From Halopseudomonas laoshanensis (lineage in GTDB: Bacteria > Pseudomonadota > Gammaproteobacteria > Pseudomonadales > Pseudomonadaceae), in assembly GCF_008365385.1 (NCBI RefSeq), contig NZ_QOVF01000001.1, positions 62,001 through 126,000 on the forward strand: a stretch of DNA of 64,000 nt. Direction: 5' to 3'. Under the pieces are notes generated by a model. It was not told the DNA's origin and did no database searches. It saw only the letters and a list, made by a program, of their open reading frames with translations. The position numbers were made by a program, and so were the translations under genes. Positions 16,569-25,451 of this stretch are shown piece by piece; position 1 is the stretch's first letter, and each line of letters starts with the position of its first letter.

Positions 16569-17924
16569 TTACTGACGGAACCGCTGGCAGGGCGCCCAGT
16601 GTTTCATCAGCAGGAAGTAAACCACACCCGCCGGTATCAGGCTGGCGTACCAGGACACGGACGAGAACGTCAGTGCCACCACCACACCCACTACCGTCGC
16701 GATCAGCGCCGCGTAGTTCAACCCGCTGTAAGGCCCCTGGGCATTATAAAGATGCTCCAGATTCAGCGTGCGCTTGCGGATCAGATAATAGTCGACCACC
16801 AGAATCGCGAAGATCGGACCCAGGAATGCCGAGTAGGTCTGCACGAATACCTGCAGGCCGGCGGCGGACTCTTCCGTTACCAGTTTCCACGGGAAGGTAG
16901 CAAAGGCCAGCAGACCGACGATGATGGTGGCCGGCCGGAACGACAGTTTGAACACATCCATCAGGATGTAGGTCGGCGGCACCACGTTGTTCAGCACGTT
17001 GGTGGTGACCTGGGCGAAGGCGATAAACAGCAGCGTGGTCATCAGCAGCGGGGTGTTATCTACCGCGTTGGCGAATACCTGGATCGGGTCGGCGACGCCG
17101 GTCGCTTCTGAGACCATGTAACCGATCAGGCCCATGAACAGCGTGCACGGTAGGATCGACATCGAGTAGATGATGGTCAGCAGCGACGGGCTTGAGCCGT
17201 GCTTGTGCTCCCGCGAGTAGTCACTGACGTTGAGGATCATGGTGCTGTAGATGCCGAGGAACAGCATGGTCGCGCTCCAGAACGGCAAGCCCCAGGAGCC
17301 TTCCATGGTCAGCAGGTTGGTCGAGAGTTCGTCACCGTAGCGCTGCACCGTGCTGTAGAACATGTACACCAGCGACGCGAGAATAAAGGCGCTGCCGATG
17401 TTTTCCAGCCACTTGATGCCCTGAAAGCCCATGACCGACAGGCCGATCTGCAGAAACTGGAAGGCAATGAAGTAGAACACCAGGTTGTCGAAGCCGAACA
17501 GCGTGGCCGAGACCATGTTTAATGCTCCGGCGCCGATCCAGCTCTGAAATCCGTACCAGACAATCGCCGGCACCGCGCGCACCAGGCCGGGTAGCCGCGT
17601 ACCGGCAAAACCGAAGGCGGCGCGCGCCTGAACCATGAACGGAATGCCATATTTGTAGCCGGCTGCACCATTAAGGGCCAGCGCGATGCCGATCACGAAA
17701 CAGCCGATGGCAATCGCCAGGGTCGCCTGGATCAGGTTGAGGCTGCCGACAACGCTGGAGCCCATGGTAAAGGTACCGATGGACACGCAACCGCCGAACC
17801 ACGCCAGCAGATAAGACACACGCCCCATAATGCGGGTTTGCTGGGGCGCCAGTGATTCTTCCCCGGGTGCCTTGGTCGCTGCCTGGCTGACCGGTCCGGT
17901 GTGTGTGCTGGATTCGATGCTCAT
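16569..17924 (-). CDS. NCS1-family permease, probable allantoin/purine-derivative transporter
   Basis: A 451-residue nucleobase:cation symporter-1 protein with about 12 membrane segments. The NCS1 pattern is seen in WFGGCVSIGTFTMGSSVVGSL, the YGIPFMVQARAAFG block of helix 3 and GNVVPP-like NVLNNVVPPTYILMD. NCS1 proteins import cytosine, uracil, hydantoins or allantoin at the inner membrane. Its position after the racemase gene (57 bp between the ORFs) and next to PuuE and ureidoglycolate genes makes allantoin the best guess (inference from context). It is the distal gene of the minus-strand racemase-permease operon. Confidence 0.85.
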   Translation of the reverse strand: MSIESSTHTGPVSQAATKAPGEESLAPQQTRIMGRVSYLLAWFGGCVSIGTFTMGSSVVGSLNLIQATLAIAIGCFVIGIALALNGAAGYKYGIPFMVQARAAFGFAGTRLPGLVRAVPAIVWYGFQSWIGAGALNMVSATLFGFDNLVFYFIAFQFLQIGLSVMGFQGIKWLENIGSAFILASLVYMFYSTVQRYGDELSTNLLTMEGSWGLPFWSATMLFLGIYSTMILNVSDYSREHKHGSSPSLLTIIYSMSILPCTLFMGLIGYMVSEATGVADPIQVFANAVDNTPLLMTTLLFIAFAQVTTNVLNNVVPPTYILMDVFKLSFRPATIIVGLLAFATFPWKLVTEESAAGLQVFVQTYSAFLGPIFAILVVDYYLIRKRTLNLEHLYNAQGPYSGLNYAALIATVVGVVVALTFSSVSWYASLIPAGVVYFLLMKHWAPCQRFRQ

Positions 17925-17993
17925 GAGGCGACCTCGCTGATTTTATTGTTCATTGTTCTCTCCATGGCTTTGTTTTTATGAGTGGTGCAATGT

Positions 17994-18737
17994 TTATTCC
18001 AGCTTCAGGTTGGAATAGCTCTCGAAGCGCCCGATAAAGGGCTTTGGCCGGGGGAAGGCCAGATCGCCGAATTTGCTGGTGCCCAGCCCCAGCCCAACCA
18101 CGGCTTCGGCCAGTTTGATCGCGGCGGTCACACCTTCCACCACCGGCAAGCCAACGGCCTCGCTGATTGTCGGCGTCAAGTCGGCCATGCCGCCGCAACC
18201 CAGCACGATGGCGCCGATGTTGTCCTCGCGCTTGGCGCGCAGACATTCTTCGATAATCAGCTCCAGTGCCCGGTCGGGATTGTCTTCCAGGTCCAGCACC
18301 GGTATGTCTGCCGCGCGGATACGCCGGCAGTTATGGCTGAAACCGTAACTTTCCAGCAGGTGTTCGGCGATGATCATGGTGCGGGGCAGGGTGGTGACGA
18401 TGGAAAAGCGCGTGCTGATCAGGCTGGCCATATGAAAGGCCGCCTCGGCAATGCCGATCACTGGTGCGCGGGTCAGCTCGCGGGCAGCGTAGATGCCCGG
18501 GTCGCCAAAGCAGGCGATGATATAGGCGTCAGTTCCTTCGCGTTCGCCGGCCAGCACTTCCTCGATTACGCCCATGACGCTGACGGCTTCATCAAAATGG
18601 CTTTCAATAGAGACCGGGCCGCTGTCAGGTTGGCAGGCAGTAATGCGCGTGCCGGGTGAGGCTACGGCCCTGGCCGCTTCTCCAATGGTGTCCGTCATGG
18701 CTTGCGTGGTGTTCGGATTGATGACGCGGATATGCAT
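17994..18737 (-). CDS. hpxA: Allantoin racemase (Asp/Glu/hydantoin racemase family)
   Basis: A 247-residue cofactor-independent racemase. MHIRVINPNTTQAM at the start is the family phosphate/substrate loop; the two catalytic cysteines are in IIACFGDPG and LGCGGM. The enzyme interconverts R- and S-allantoin so that a stereospecific allantoinase can use both; hydantoin racemases have the same signature, but the PuuE context favours allantoin. ATG at 18737 is chosen because the longer ORF (18767) would run through an operator-like sequence. It is divergent from puuE across a 117-bp region with two palindromes. Confidence 0.85.
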   Translation of the reverse strand: MHIRVINPNTTQAMTDTIGEAARAVASPGTRITACQPDSGPVSIESHFDEAVSVMGVIEEVLAGEREGTDAYIIACFGDPGIYAARELTRAPVIGIAEAAFHMASLISTRFSIVTTLPRTMIIAEHLLESYGFSHNCRRIRAADIPVLDLEDNPDRALELIIEECLRAKREDNIGAIVLGCGGMADLTPTISEAVGLPVVEGVTAAIKLAEAVVGLGLGTSKFGDLAFPRPKPFIGRFESYSNLKLE

Positions 18738-18756
18738 GGCTTTGGCCTGTTTTAGA

Positions 18757-18768
18757 TTTGTACACAAA
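18757..18768. promoter_or_regulatory. TTTGTACACAAA imperfect operator-like site
   Basis: An imperfect palindrome close in sequence to TTGTATACAA, lying 20 bp before the racemase start. It may be a second, weaker binding site of the GntR regulator in the divergent hpxA/puuE promoter region. Confidence 0.45.
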
Positions 18769-18778
18769 GATCCAGTTT

Positions 18779-18792
18779 AATTGTATACAATT
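18779..18792. promoter_or_regulatory. AATTGTATACAATT perfect palindrome, probable GntR operator
   Basis: A 14-bp perfect palindrome in the divergent region between the racemase and puuE. Its 10-bp core is identical to the site before the GntR gene (15656-15665), linking both operons to that regulator. Confidence 0.7.
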
Positions 18793-18854
18793 GCTTTGGT
18801 CAAAAACTAAAAATACAGTGGGTTTCTCAACTGGTTCAAAAAGGTTACGCAGAC

Positions 18855-19778
18855 ATGAGCATTCACGCCAATTACCCGCGGGATCTGGTCGGCTACGGTC
18901 GTAACCCGCCGCATGCCAACTGGCCGGGCAAGGCCCGCATCGCCGTGCAGTTTGTGCTCAACTATGAAGAGGGTGGCGAGAATTGCGTGCTGCATGGCGA
19001 CAGCCACTCGGAAAAATTCCTCTCGGAAATTGTCGGTGCCGAGGCTTTCCCGGCGCGGCATCTGAGCATGGAGTCGATCTACGAATACGGCTCCCGCGCT
19101 GGCGTCTGGCGCATTCTCAATGAGTTCGAAAAGCGCGGCTTGCCGCTGACGGTGTTTGGCGTGGCTATGGCGCTGGAGCGTCACCCGGAAGTGGCCATGG
19201 CGTTCAAGGAACTGGGGCATGAAATTGCCTGCCACGGCTGGCGCTGGATCCATTATCAGGATATGCCCGAAGCTACCGAGCGCGAGCATCTGCTGCGGGC
19301 CATGGAAACATTTCAGCGCCTGTATGGCGAGAAACCGCAGGGCTGGTACACCGGCCGCGACAGCCCCAATACCCGGCGTCTGCTTCTGGATGAGGGCAGC
19401 TTTCTGTATGACAGCGACTATTACGGCGACGACCTGCCGTTCTGGACCCGCGCGGCCGACAGCCAGGGCGAGCTGCACAATCACCTGGTGGTGCCTTACA
19501 CCCTGGACACCAACGATATGCGCTTTGCCTCGCCCCAGGGTTTCAATACCGGCGACCATTTCTTCAGCTATCTGAAGGATGCCTTCGATGTGCTGTACGA
19601 AGAGGGTAGTGAGCAGCCGAAGATGCTGTCCGTCGGCCTGCACTGCCGCCTGATTGGCCGCCCCGGGCGCTTCCGCGCGCTGCAGCGATTCCTGGATTAC
19701 ATCGAGGCGCATGATCGGGTATGGGTCACACGCCGTATCGACATTGCCCGCCATTGGGCCGAACATCATCCTGTTTAA
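18855..19778 (+). CDS. puuE: Allantoinase PuuE (polysaccharide deacetylase-like)
   Basis: A 307-residue cofactor-independent allantoinase of the NodB/polysaccharide deacetylase fold, which hydrolyses allantoin to allantoate in the cytoplasm. Seen are the family opening NYPRDLVGYGRNPPHANWPG, QFVLNYEEGGENC, SMESIYEYGSRAGVWR, HEIACHGWRW and YTGRDSPNTRRLL. PuuE differs from metal amidohydrolase allantoinases by lacking the HxH...K motif, as here. It is the first gene of a plus-strand run puuE-ureidoglycine aminohydrolase-allA and is divergent from the racemase. Confidence 0.92.
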   Translation: MSIHANYPRDLVGYGRNPPHANWPGKARIAVQFVLNYEEGGENCVLHGDSHSEKFLSEIVGAEAFPARHLSMESIYEYGSRAGVWRILNEFEKRGLPLTVFGVAMALERHPEVAMAFKELGHEIACHGWRWIHYQDMPEATEREHLLRAMETFQRLYGEKPQGWYTGRDSPNTRRLLLDEGSFLYDSDYYGDDLPFWTRAADSQGELHNHLVVPYTLDTNDMRFASPQGFNTGDHFFSYLKDAFDVLYEEGSEQPKMLSVGLHCRLIGRPGRFRALQRFLDYIEAHDRVWVTRRIDIARHWAEHHPV

Positions 19779-19817
19779 CTAGTCCGTTTTCAGCCGTTTC
19801 AAGTCAAGGAGTCACCG

Positions 19818-20666
19818 ATGACCCAGCGTTCGAACGAACCCAGAAGCTATTTCGCGCCGACTGGCGGGCACCCGCCGCAGACGCAGCTGTTGACGGACCG
19901 CGCGGTATTTACCGAGGCCTACGCCGTTATTCCCAAGGGCGTGATGCGCGATATCGTCACCAGCCACCTGCCATTCTGGACCGGTACCCGTCTGTGGGTG
20001 TTGTCGCGGCCCCTAACCGGTTTCGCCGAGACCTTTTCCCAGTACATTATGGAAGTGCAGCCCGGCGGTGGCAGCGACAAGCCGGAAACCGACCCGCGCG
20101 CCGAGGCCGTGTTGTTTATCGTCGAGGGCGAATTGGCCCTGACCCTGAACGGTCAGATACACAACATGCAGCCGGGTGGCTATGCCTTTATTCCGCCGGG
20201 CAGCGACTGGACGGCGCGCAATAGCTCGGATGCCACGGTGCGCTTCCACTGGATCCGCAAGGCTTACGAAAAGGTTGAAGGCATTGATATGCCGGAGGCC
20301 TTTGTCACCAACGAAGATGATGTTGAGCCGCTGGTGATGCCCGACACCAATGGTTGCTGGAGCACCACGCGGTTTGTCGATACCCAGGACATGCGCCACG
20401 ACATGCATGTGAATATCGTCAACTTCCTGCCCGGCGGCGTGATTCCCTTCGCCGAAACCCACGTCATGGAGCACGGCCTCTATGTGCTCGAAGGCAAAGC
20501 GGTGTACCTGCTGAACAAGGATTGGGTAGAAGTCGAAGCCGGTGACTATATGTGGCTGCGTGCTTTCTGTCCGCAGGCCTGCTATGCCGGCGGCCCCGGC
20601 CCGTTCCGCTATTTGCTGTACAAGGACGTCAACCGTCACATGAAACTGCCGACTTACGGCAGCTGA
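19818..20666 (+). CDS. allE: (S)-ureidoglycine aminohydrolase (bicupin)
   Basis: A 282-residue double cupin of the AllE/UGHY family. It releases ammonia from (S)-ureidoglycine to give (S)-ureidoglycolate, using Mn2+. The N-terminal cupin (about 65-145) has a degenerate metal site; the C-terminal cupin (about 185-270) carries the likely ligands in VNFLPGGVIPFAETHVMEHG and VLEGKAVY. An AAGGAG site precedes the ATG by 6 bases. It lies between puuE and allA. Its substrate is made from allantoate by AllC, whose gene is not in this window. Confidence 0.9.
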   Translation: MTQRSNEPRSYFAPTGGHPPQTQLLTDRAVFTEAYAVIPKGVMRDIVTSHLPFWTGTRLWVLSRPLTGFAETFSQYIMEVQPGGGSDKPETDPRAEAVLFIVEGELALTLNGQIHNMQPGGYAFIPPGSDWTARNSSDATVRFHWIRKAYEKVEGIDMPEAFVTNEDDVEPLVMPDTNGCWSTTRFVDTQDMRHDMHVNIVNFLPGGVIPFAETHVMEHGLYVLEGKAVYLLNKDWVEVEAGDYMWLRAFCPQACYAGGPGPFRYLLYKDVNRHMKLPTYGS

Positions 20667-20678
20667 GCGGAGATGCTG

Positions 20679-21182
20679 ATGAGCACTGACACTGTGTTGC
20701 AACTGACCGCTGAACCGCTGACGCCCGAGGCCTTTGCTGCCTTTGGCGATGTGATCGACCACCGTGGGGCCGAGTACTTCATGATCAACAGCGGCCGCAC
20801 TCGTCGTTATCATGATCTGGCCAAGGTCGAGACCCTGGGCGAGGAAGCCCGAACCCTGATCAGCCTGTTTGTCAGCCAGCCGGTCGAGATGCCGCTGGAA
20901 CTGACCTTTCTAGAGCGTCACCCGCTGGGCAGCCAGGCCTTTGTGCCGCTGCACGGCGAGCGCTTCGTGGTGGTGGTCGCGCCGGCGGGTGATGCGATTG
21001 ATCCGGCTCAGGTGCGCGCCTTTGTCACCGATGGCCGCCAGGGTGTGAATTATCACGCCGGCACCTGGCATGCGATCCAGTCAGTGCTTGAGAGCGAAGG
21101 TGAGTTCCTGGTGGTTGATCGTGGCGGTGCCGGGCACAACTGCGACGAGTACCCGCTGCCGATACGGGTCACCCTGGCCTGA
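20679..21182 (+). CDS. allA: Ureidoglycolate lyase AllA
   Basis: A 167-residue single-cupin enzyme that splits (S)-ureidoglycolate into glyoxylate and urea. Family motifs include LTPEAFAAFGDVID, LTFLERHPLGSQAFVPL and GVNYHAGTWHAIQ with the conserved His. ATG at 20679 is chosen over 20673 because GCGGAG then sits 6 rather than about 0-1 bases upstream. It starts 12 bp after the aminohydrolase stop and completes the allantoin branch. Confidence 0.92.
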   Translation: MSTDTVLQLTAEPLTPEAFAAFGDVIDHRGAEYFMINSGRTRRYHDLAKVETLGEEARTLISLFVSQPVEMPLELTFLERHPLGSQAFVPLHGERFVVVVAPAGDAIDPAQVRAFVTDGRQGVNYHAGTWHAIQSVLESEGEFLVVDRGGAGHNCDEYPLPIRVTLA

Positions 21183-21303
21183 TCGGGAGGCCACTTTTCG
21201 CGGCGCGACTGTCAAAACCGAGACAGACTCGCGCCGCGGTTACAGGCTACTTTCCATGGTTTTGCGGGACGCTCGTTGCCCGCTGGCCATGGAGATTTTC
21301 GTT

Positions 21304-22161
21304 ATGTCATTTGCATCCAAGGTAGTCTGGATCACCGGCGCGTCATCAGGTATTGGCGAGGCGCTGGTCAATGCATTCCTGGCACAGGGCGCGGAGGTGA
21401 TTCTCTCCGGACGCCGGGCCGACGCACTGGAAGCCGTGGCTGCACAGGCCCCGGAACGCACGCTGGTCCTGCCGTTTGAAACCACCGAATATGATCGCCT
21501 GCCTGAGCTGGTTGAACAGGCCTGGAACTGGCGCGGGCGCATCGACGTGCTGATCAACAACGCCGGCATCAGCCAGCGCAGTCTGGCGCTGGATACCTCC
21601 TTTGACGTTTACCGCAAACTGATTGAGGTCGATTACCTTGCGCCGCTGGCGCTGACCCAGGCGTTGCTGCCGCGCATGGTCGAGCAAGGTGGCGGGCAAC
21701 TGGCGATTGTCAGTTCGGTTGCCGGCAAGGTCGGTACTGCACTGCGCACCGGTTACTGCGGTGCCAAGCACGCGGTGGTCGGCTATTTCGAGGCACTGCG
21801 GGCCGAAGTCGAAGACGCCTACGGGATTGGCGTCAGCGTGATTCTGCCGGGCTCGGTGCGTACGGCGATTGCGCAGAACGCCCTGGAAGGGTCAGGCGCT
21901 GCACGCGGGCGTTCGGATACCAACATCGACAACGGTATCGACCCGGTTGATGCGGCGAAAACCATTCTGGATGGCCTGAGCGCCCGCCAGCATGACATCG
22001 TCGTGGCCGAAGGCATGGAGCTGGGTGCGCTGCAACTGCGTGTCGCCGATCCAGCCAAACTGTTCGCGATTACCTCCAAGGAAGGCGCACGCCTGGCCAA
22101 GGTACGCGCCGAGCTGGGCGCCGGCGCATCGGTCGATCCGTTAGCAGTGAATAAGCAGTAG
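21304..22161 (+). CDS. SDR-family oxidoreductase (DHRS7-like)
   Basis: A 285-residue classical short-chain dehydrogenase: cofactor loop TGASSGIGEALV, NNAG in DVLINNAGISQRSLAL, the active-site Ser in IVSSVAG and YxxxK in YCGAKHAVVGYFEAL. The following HDIVVAEG segment recalls DHRS7-type SDRs. Substrate unknown. It lies 121 bp after allA on the same strand and may be the last gene of that unit or independent. The long in-frame extension upstream (to 21070) overlaps allA and is not used. Confidence 0.85.
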   Translation: MSFASKVVWITGASSGIGEALVNAFLAQGAEVILSGRRADALEAVAAQAPERTLVLPFETTEYDRLPELVEQAWNWRGRIDVLINNAGISQRSLALDTSFDVYRKLIEVDYLAPLALTQALLPRMVEQGGGQLAIVSSVAGKVGTALRTGYCGAKHAVVGYFEALRAEVEDAYGIGVSVILPGSVRTAIAQNALEGSGAARGRSDTNIDNGIDPVDAAKTILDGLSARQHDIVVAEGMELGALQLRVADPAKLFAITSKEGARLAKVRAELGAGASVDPLAVNKQ

Positions 22162-22173
22162 AGCGCGGTCGCG

Positions 22174-22923
22174 TTAGCCCTGCGGTGTCAGGGCAATCTG
22201 CTCGCAATACTGCATCAGATTGTCCGGCAGGTCCGCAGGGCAGACGCCGCATTGCTTGTTGCCGGGCACGGCGTGGTCGATGAACTTGGGGTAGGGCAGG
22301 TTCAGATTGGCCATGATGGTCTTGAACTCGTCCAGGGTCTTGTCCATGCCGAGCCGCGGGTTGCGCTTTTTTTCCTGGGCGATGGTGGTGACGCGGCGGT
22401 CCTGATAGTCATGGGCTGGGTACACCAGATAATCGTCGGGCAGGACAAACAGCTTTTCTCTGACGCTCTTGTACAGCGCCTCGGCATCGCCGTTCTGAAA
22501 ATCTGTGCGCCCGCAGCCATCGATCAACAGCGCATCGCCGGTAAACAAGCGATCACCCAGCAGGTAGGCGAAGTGGCCGTCGGTATGCCCGGGGGTATGC
22601 AGCGGAGTGATATCCAGGCTGCCGACCCTGAAGGGCCGACCTTCTTCAATACCGATATCGGCGCAAGGTAGGTGATCGAATGCCGGCGCGGCGATACGAC
22701 TGCCCACGCGTTTTTTCAGCTCCAGCGCAGCAGTGATGTGGTCGGCATGAATATGTGTATCCAGGCTGTAGGCCAGTTTGAGCCCAAGCTTGCTGATCTC
22801 GCTCAGGTCGCGGTCGATGGTGGCGATGACCGGATCGATAAGCACCGCTTCACCGGTTGTTTCGCAGCCCAGCAGGTAGGTATAGGTGCTGGAGACGGGT
22901 TCGAACAGTTGCCTGAATATCAT
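22174..22923 (-). CDS. ETHE1-type persulfide dioxygenase (MBL fold)
   Basis: A 249-residue metallo-beta-lactamase-fold protein. Iron ligands are in THIHADHITA (HxHxDH), HTPGHTDGH and FTGDALLIDGCGRTDFQNGD, with the final His in VYPAHDY; the RTDFQ block and the C-terminal CGVCPADLPDNLMQYCEQIAL tail are typical of ETHE1/PDO enzymes. These oxidise glutathione persulfide to sulfite in the cytoplasm. It lies next to the thiosulfate dehydrogenase genes, which supports a joint role in handling reduced sulfur. Its own promoter is probably in 22924-23041. Confidence 0.9.
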   Translation of the reverse strand: MIFRQLFEPVSSTYTYLLGCETTGEAVLIDPVIATIDRDLSEISKLGLKLAYSLDTHIHADHITAALELKKRVGSRIAAPAFDHLPCADIGIEEGRPFRVGSLDITPLHTPGHTDGHFAYLLGDRLFTGDALLIDGCGRTDFQNGDAEALYKSVREKLFVLPDDYLVYPAHDYQDRRVTTIAQEKKRNPRLGMDKTLDEFKTIMANLNLPYPKFIDHAVPGNKQCGVCPADLPDNLMQYCEQIALTPQG

Positions 22924-23041
22924 AAGGTCTTCCGCGTAAAGGACTGTGTGGATGGTGTGAGTGTAACGAGCGGTGCAGGGCTGATACTTGTCCTGGAGCA
23001 GGATTCTGGAAGGTCATGCATTCTCACCACGCATTGGCAAG

Positions 23042-23956
23042 TTAAAGCCCTTCGCCCAGAACTCGCCCATTGATTGTCTTGCCGTATAGGTTCACCCCAT
23101 CATTGGCATGGTATTTAACCCGCGTTTTCTCCACCGAGCCATCGACCAAGCGGGGGTCCTGAGGTCGTTCTTTACTGTTCATGAACGCGGCTACGTGCCA
23201 GGCATCTTCATTGGTCAAGGTGCCGCCCTGGCCTAGCGGCATGTTTTCTTTGATAAATGCAGCTGCGGTGTTGATTCGGTGCATCCCCGCGCCCCAGTTG
23301 AACGAGTCAGCTCCCCACAGGGGAGGGAAAACATAGTCCTTTCCTGCCTTCTGTCCTTGGCCATTTTCGCCATGGCATACCACACACTGCGCTGTATAGA
23401 TTTGCTCGCCTTTGGCAAGATCATAGCCACCCTTGGGCTCAGGTACTTCGGGATAAGCACGTCCTGGCAGCGCCTGGCCGGTCGGTGCGCTGGTGGATAG
23501 CCAGTATGAATACGCAGAAAGGGCAGCAATCACTGGACTGTCTGCCTCCGGTGCCGTGCCGTTCATGCTGTACTGAAAACAACCCTGAAGGCGTTCGGTA
23601 TAGCTGTTCACCTTGTCATTTTTCGACCGATAGGCTGGGTACATGGTGTAGGCAGCCCACAGCGGTGCCGAGTTGGCTTTGCGTCCCTGCTCCAGGTGGC
23701 AGTTGGCGCACGCGAGACCGTTGCCAACATACTCCGGAGCTCGATTTTTGGTATCGACGAATATGGCGCGGCCTTCCTGTACCAGCTTGCCAAAGGCGTT
23801 ATCCGGCAGCTCACTCTCCGATGGGGGTTGGAAATACTGGTCGCTGCCGGCGGTCGCATCAGTGTGAATCTGCGACTGATCCTCGGTCCTGCTGTTGTCA
23901 GCATGGGCTGGCATGACCAGGGCGATGAACAACAGAGCGCTTGTGGAAGTTTTCAT
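23042..23956 (-). CDS. tsdA: Thiosulfate dehydrogenase TsdA, dihaem cytochrome c
   Basis: A 304-residue periplasmic protein with a signal peptide (1-19, ending PAHA-DN) and two haem c sites, CANCH (Cys83-His87) and CVVCH (Cys191-His195). RLQGCFQYSMNG around Cys126 is the TsdA signature; in characterised TsdA a Cys here is the unusual axial ligand of the active-site haem. TsdA couples two thiosulfates to tetrathionate, passing electrons to a cytochrome. Its start overlaps the tsdB stop (ATGA), so the pair is translationally coupled, as in Pseudomonas stutzeri tsdBA. Confidence 0.88.
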   Translation of the reverse strand: MKTSTSALLFIALVMPAHADNSRTEDQSQIHTDATAGSDQYFQPPSESELPDNAFGKLVQEGRAIFVDTKNRAPEYVGNGLACANCHLEQGRKANSAPLWAAYTMYPAYRSKNDKVNSYTERLQGCFQYSMNGTAPEADSPVIAALSAYSYWLSTSAPTGQALPGRAYPEVPEPKGGYDLAKGEQIYTAQCVVCHGENGQGQKAGKDYVFPPLWGADSFNWGAGMHRINTAAAFIKENMPLGQGGTLTNEDAWHVAAFMNSKERPQDPRLVDGSVEKTRVKYHANDGVNLYGKTINGRVLGEGL

Positions 23957-24600
23957 TGTGCTGCCCCTGCTTCGTTCAAGCTGGCGAAATACGCCGAGAC
24001 CGCCTTGATCTCGTCGTCGGTTAGCTTGCGGGCTATGTGGCCCATGAGGTCATTCGGGTCGTTTTTGCGCGTTCCCTGTCGCCAGGCATTCAGCTGCGAG
24101 GACAGGTACTGAGCTGATTGCCCTGCGAGTGGCGGAAAGGCATCGCCGACCCCAACCCCGCTCGGACCATGACAGGCCACGCATTCAGGAATATTGCGCT
24201 CCCACGCGCCCCGCAGTGCCAGGATTGCGCCAAGGGTTTGGGCCTCAGCTGCACGTCCGATTTTTTTAACTTTTGGGGCCGGTTTACTGGCCAGCATCGT
24301 GGTAACGGCTTCCACTTCTTCAGGCGTTAGTGCGGCAGCGATAGGTTGCATGATCGGGTTCGCGCGATCACCTGACAGGTAATCGCCGAGCTGTTTTTTC
24401 ATGTAATCAGCAGACAAGCCGGCGAGTCGCGGAAATCCGGCCGCCGCCATTCCTTCGCCCTCGGCGCCATGGCAGGTGATGCACGCCATCGCAGCGGGGT
24501 TGCCGCCCCCCTTCGTGTACACGGCAGTTGCGTCTGTGGCGAAGGCTTGCAGGCTTGACGCCAGAAGAAGACCGGTGAGCGACCAGAAAGCGACTTTCAT
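23953..24600 (-). CDS. tsdB: Dihaem cytochrome c4-like electron acceptor TsdB
   Basis: A 215-residue periplasmic cytochrome with a signal peptide (about 1-21) and two class I haem domains of similar size, CITCH (Cys40-His44) and CVACH (Cys140-His144), each followed by the usual Met-containing loop. This is the cytochrome c4 layout. Directly upstream of and overlapping tsdA, it is best read as TsdB, the electron acceptor that takes electrons from TsdA toward terminal oxidases. It follows dsbG by 95 bp with no obvious terminator, so read-through from the dsb operon is possible. Confidence 0.85.
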   Translation of the reverse strand: MKVAFWSLTGLLLASSLQAFATDATAVYTKGGGNPAAMACITCHGAEGEGMAAAGFPRLAGLSADYMKKQLGDYLSGDRANPIMQPIAAALTPEEVEAVTTMLASKPAPKVKKIGRAAEAQTLGAILALRGAWERNIPECVACHGPSGVGVGDAFPPLAGQSAQYLSSQLNAWRQGTRKNDPNDLMGHIARKLTDDEIKAVSAYFASLNEAGAAQ

Positions 24601-24695
24601 ATAAGCCTCTATTTATTGGGGGTGATACCCGGCGGGCTACTGGGTAGGTTCTGCGTAGATACTGTGAGTGTAGCCTGCGCCGCGCAGCGCATCGC

Positions 24696-25451
24696 TTATT
24701 CCGGCCCCATGATCTCTGCCAGACGTTCCGGCCGTGGCGCACCTTGCTGCTGTTGCATTTTGCCCTTGTCATCCAGAAAGAAGATTGCCGGTGTTGCCTG
24801 GGCGCCCAGCTGAGTCATCAGTTCGTGATTGGTTTTCAGCTGCTGGGCTATCGCTGCGGGGATGGTGTCCAGCGCTTTAGCATCATCACCTGCTTCGTGC
24901 TGGTGCAGCGCAGCTGCCGGGTCTTTGGCGGCGAGAATGGCAGCTGATTTGCCGGGGCTGTCCTCCCTTAATATGCCGACCATGATGTGTCGTAGTTGAA
25001 CCTTGCCTGATTCGACCCAGGGACGTGCCTGTTTCCAGAACATGCTGCAGAACGGGCAGTTGGGGTCGGTGAAGGTATAGACCACACGCCTGGCATCATC
25101 CGCGCCGTCACCGATCCAGTTACTGGCTTCCAGTTGCGCCCACATTTCTTCGCCCATGGGGCCATAAACCAACTTATCGAGAGCCGCGCGGCTTACGTCT
25201 GTACCGGTAGCATCCAGCATGGTGCCGACGATCACGTGTTCTTGGTCTTCTGTAAGGAATAACGCCATGCGCTGGCCGTTGAATTTGCCGGCATAGCCCT
25301 GCAGACCCGAGGGCGCGTCAAACTGACCGACGATCTCGACACCACGCTCTATAGTCGCGGCGATGGGTGCGGGCCAGTCTTCGGCATGGGTCAATGGGCT
25401 CAGGCTTAACAGCAGGGCGGGGAGCGTATTCTTGGTTTGCAGTCGGATCAT
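24696..25451 (-). CDS. dsbG: Thiol:disulfide interchange protein DsbG
   Basis: A 251-residue periplasmic protein with a signal peptide (about 1-23). It has the DsbC/DsbG shape: an N-terminal dimerisation part and a C-terminal thioredoxin domain with CPFC (Cys132, Cys135) in TFTDPNCPFC; LRHIMVGILREDSPGKSAAIL is specific to DsbG. DsbG reduces sulfenylated or misoxidised cysteines and is kept reduced by DsbD. Its ATG overlaps the upstream TlpA-like gene by 4 bases, placing it third in dsbD-tlpA-dsbG. The very long in-frame ORF to 25775 is an artefact of overlap. Confidence 0.9.
   Translation of the reverse strand: MIRLQTKNTLPALLLSLSPLTHAEDWPAPIAATIERGVEIVGQFDAPSGLQGYAGKFNGQRMALFLTEDQEHVIVGTMLDATGTDVSRAALDKLVYGPMGEEMWAQLEASNWIGDGADDARRVVYTFTDPNCPFCSMFWKQARPWVESGKVQLRHIMVGILREDSPGKSAAILAAKDPAAALHQHEAGDDAKALDTIPAAIAQQLKTNHELMTQLGAQATPAIFFLDDKGKMQQQQGAPRPERLAEIMGPE

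Noticed and set aside
18807-19769. A 320-codon minus-strand frame opposite puuE
   Set aside because: Antisense shadow of a clear PuuE gene; it would also cover the divergent operator region.
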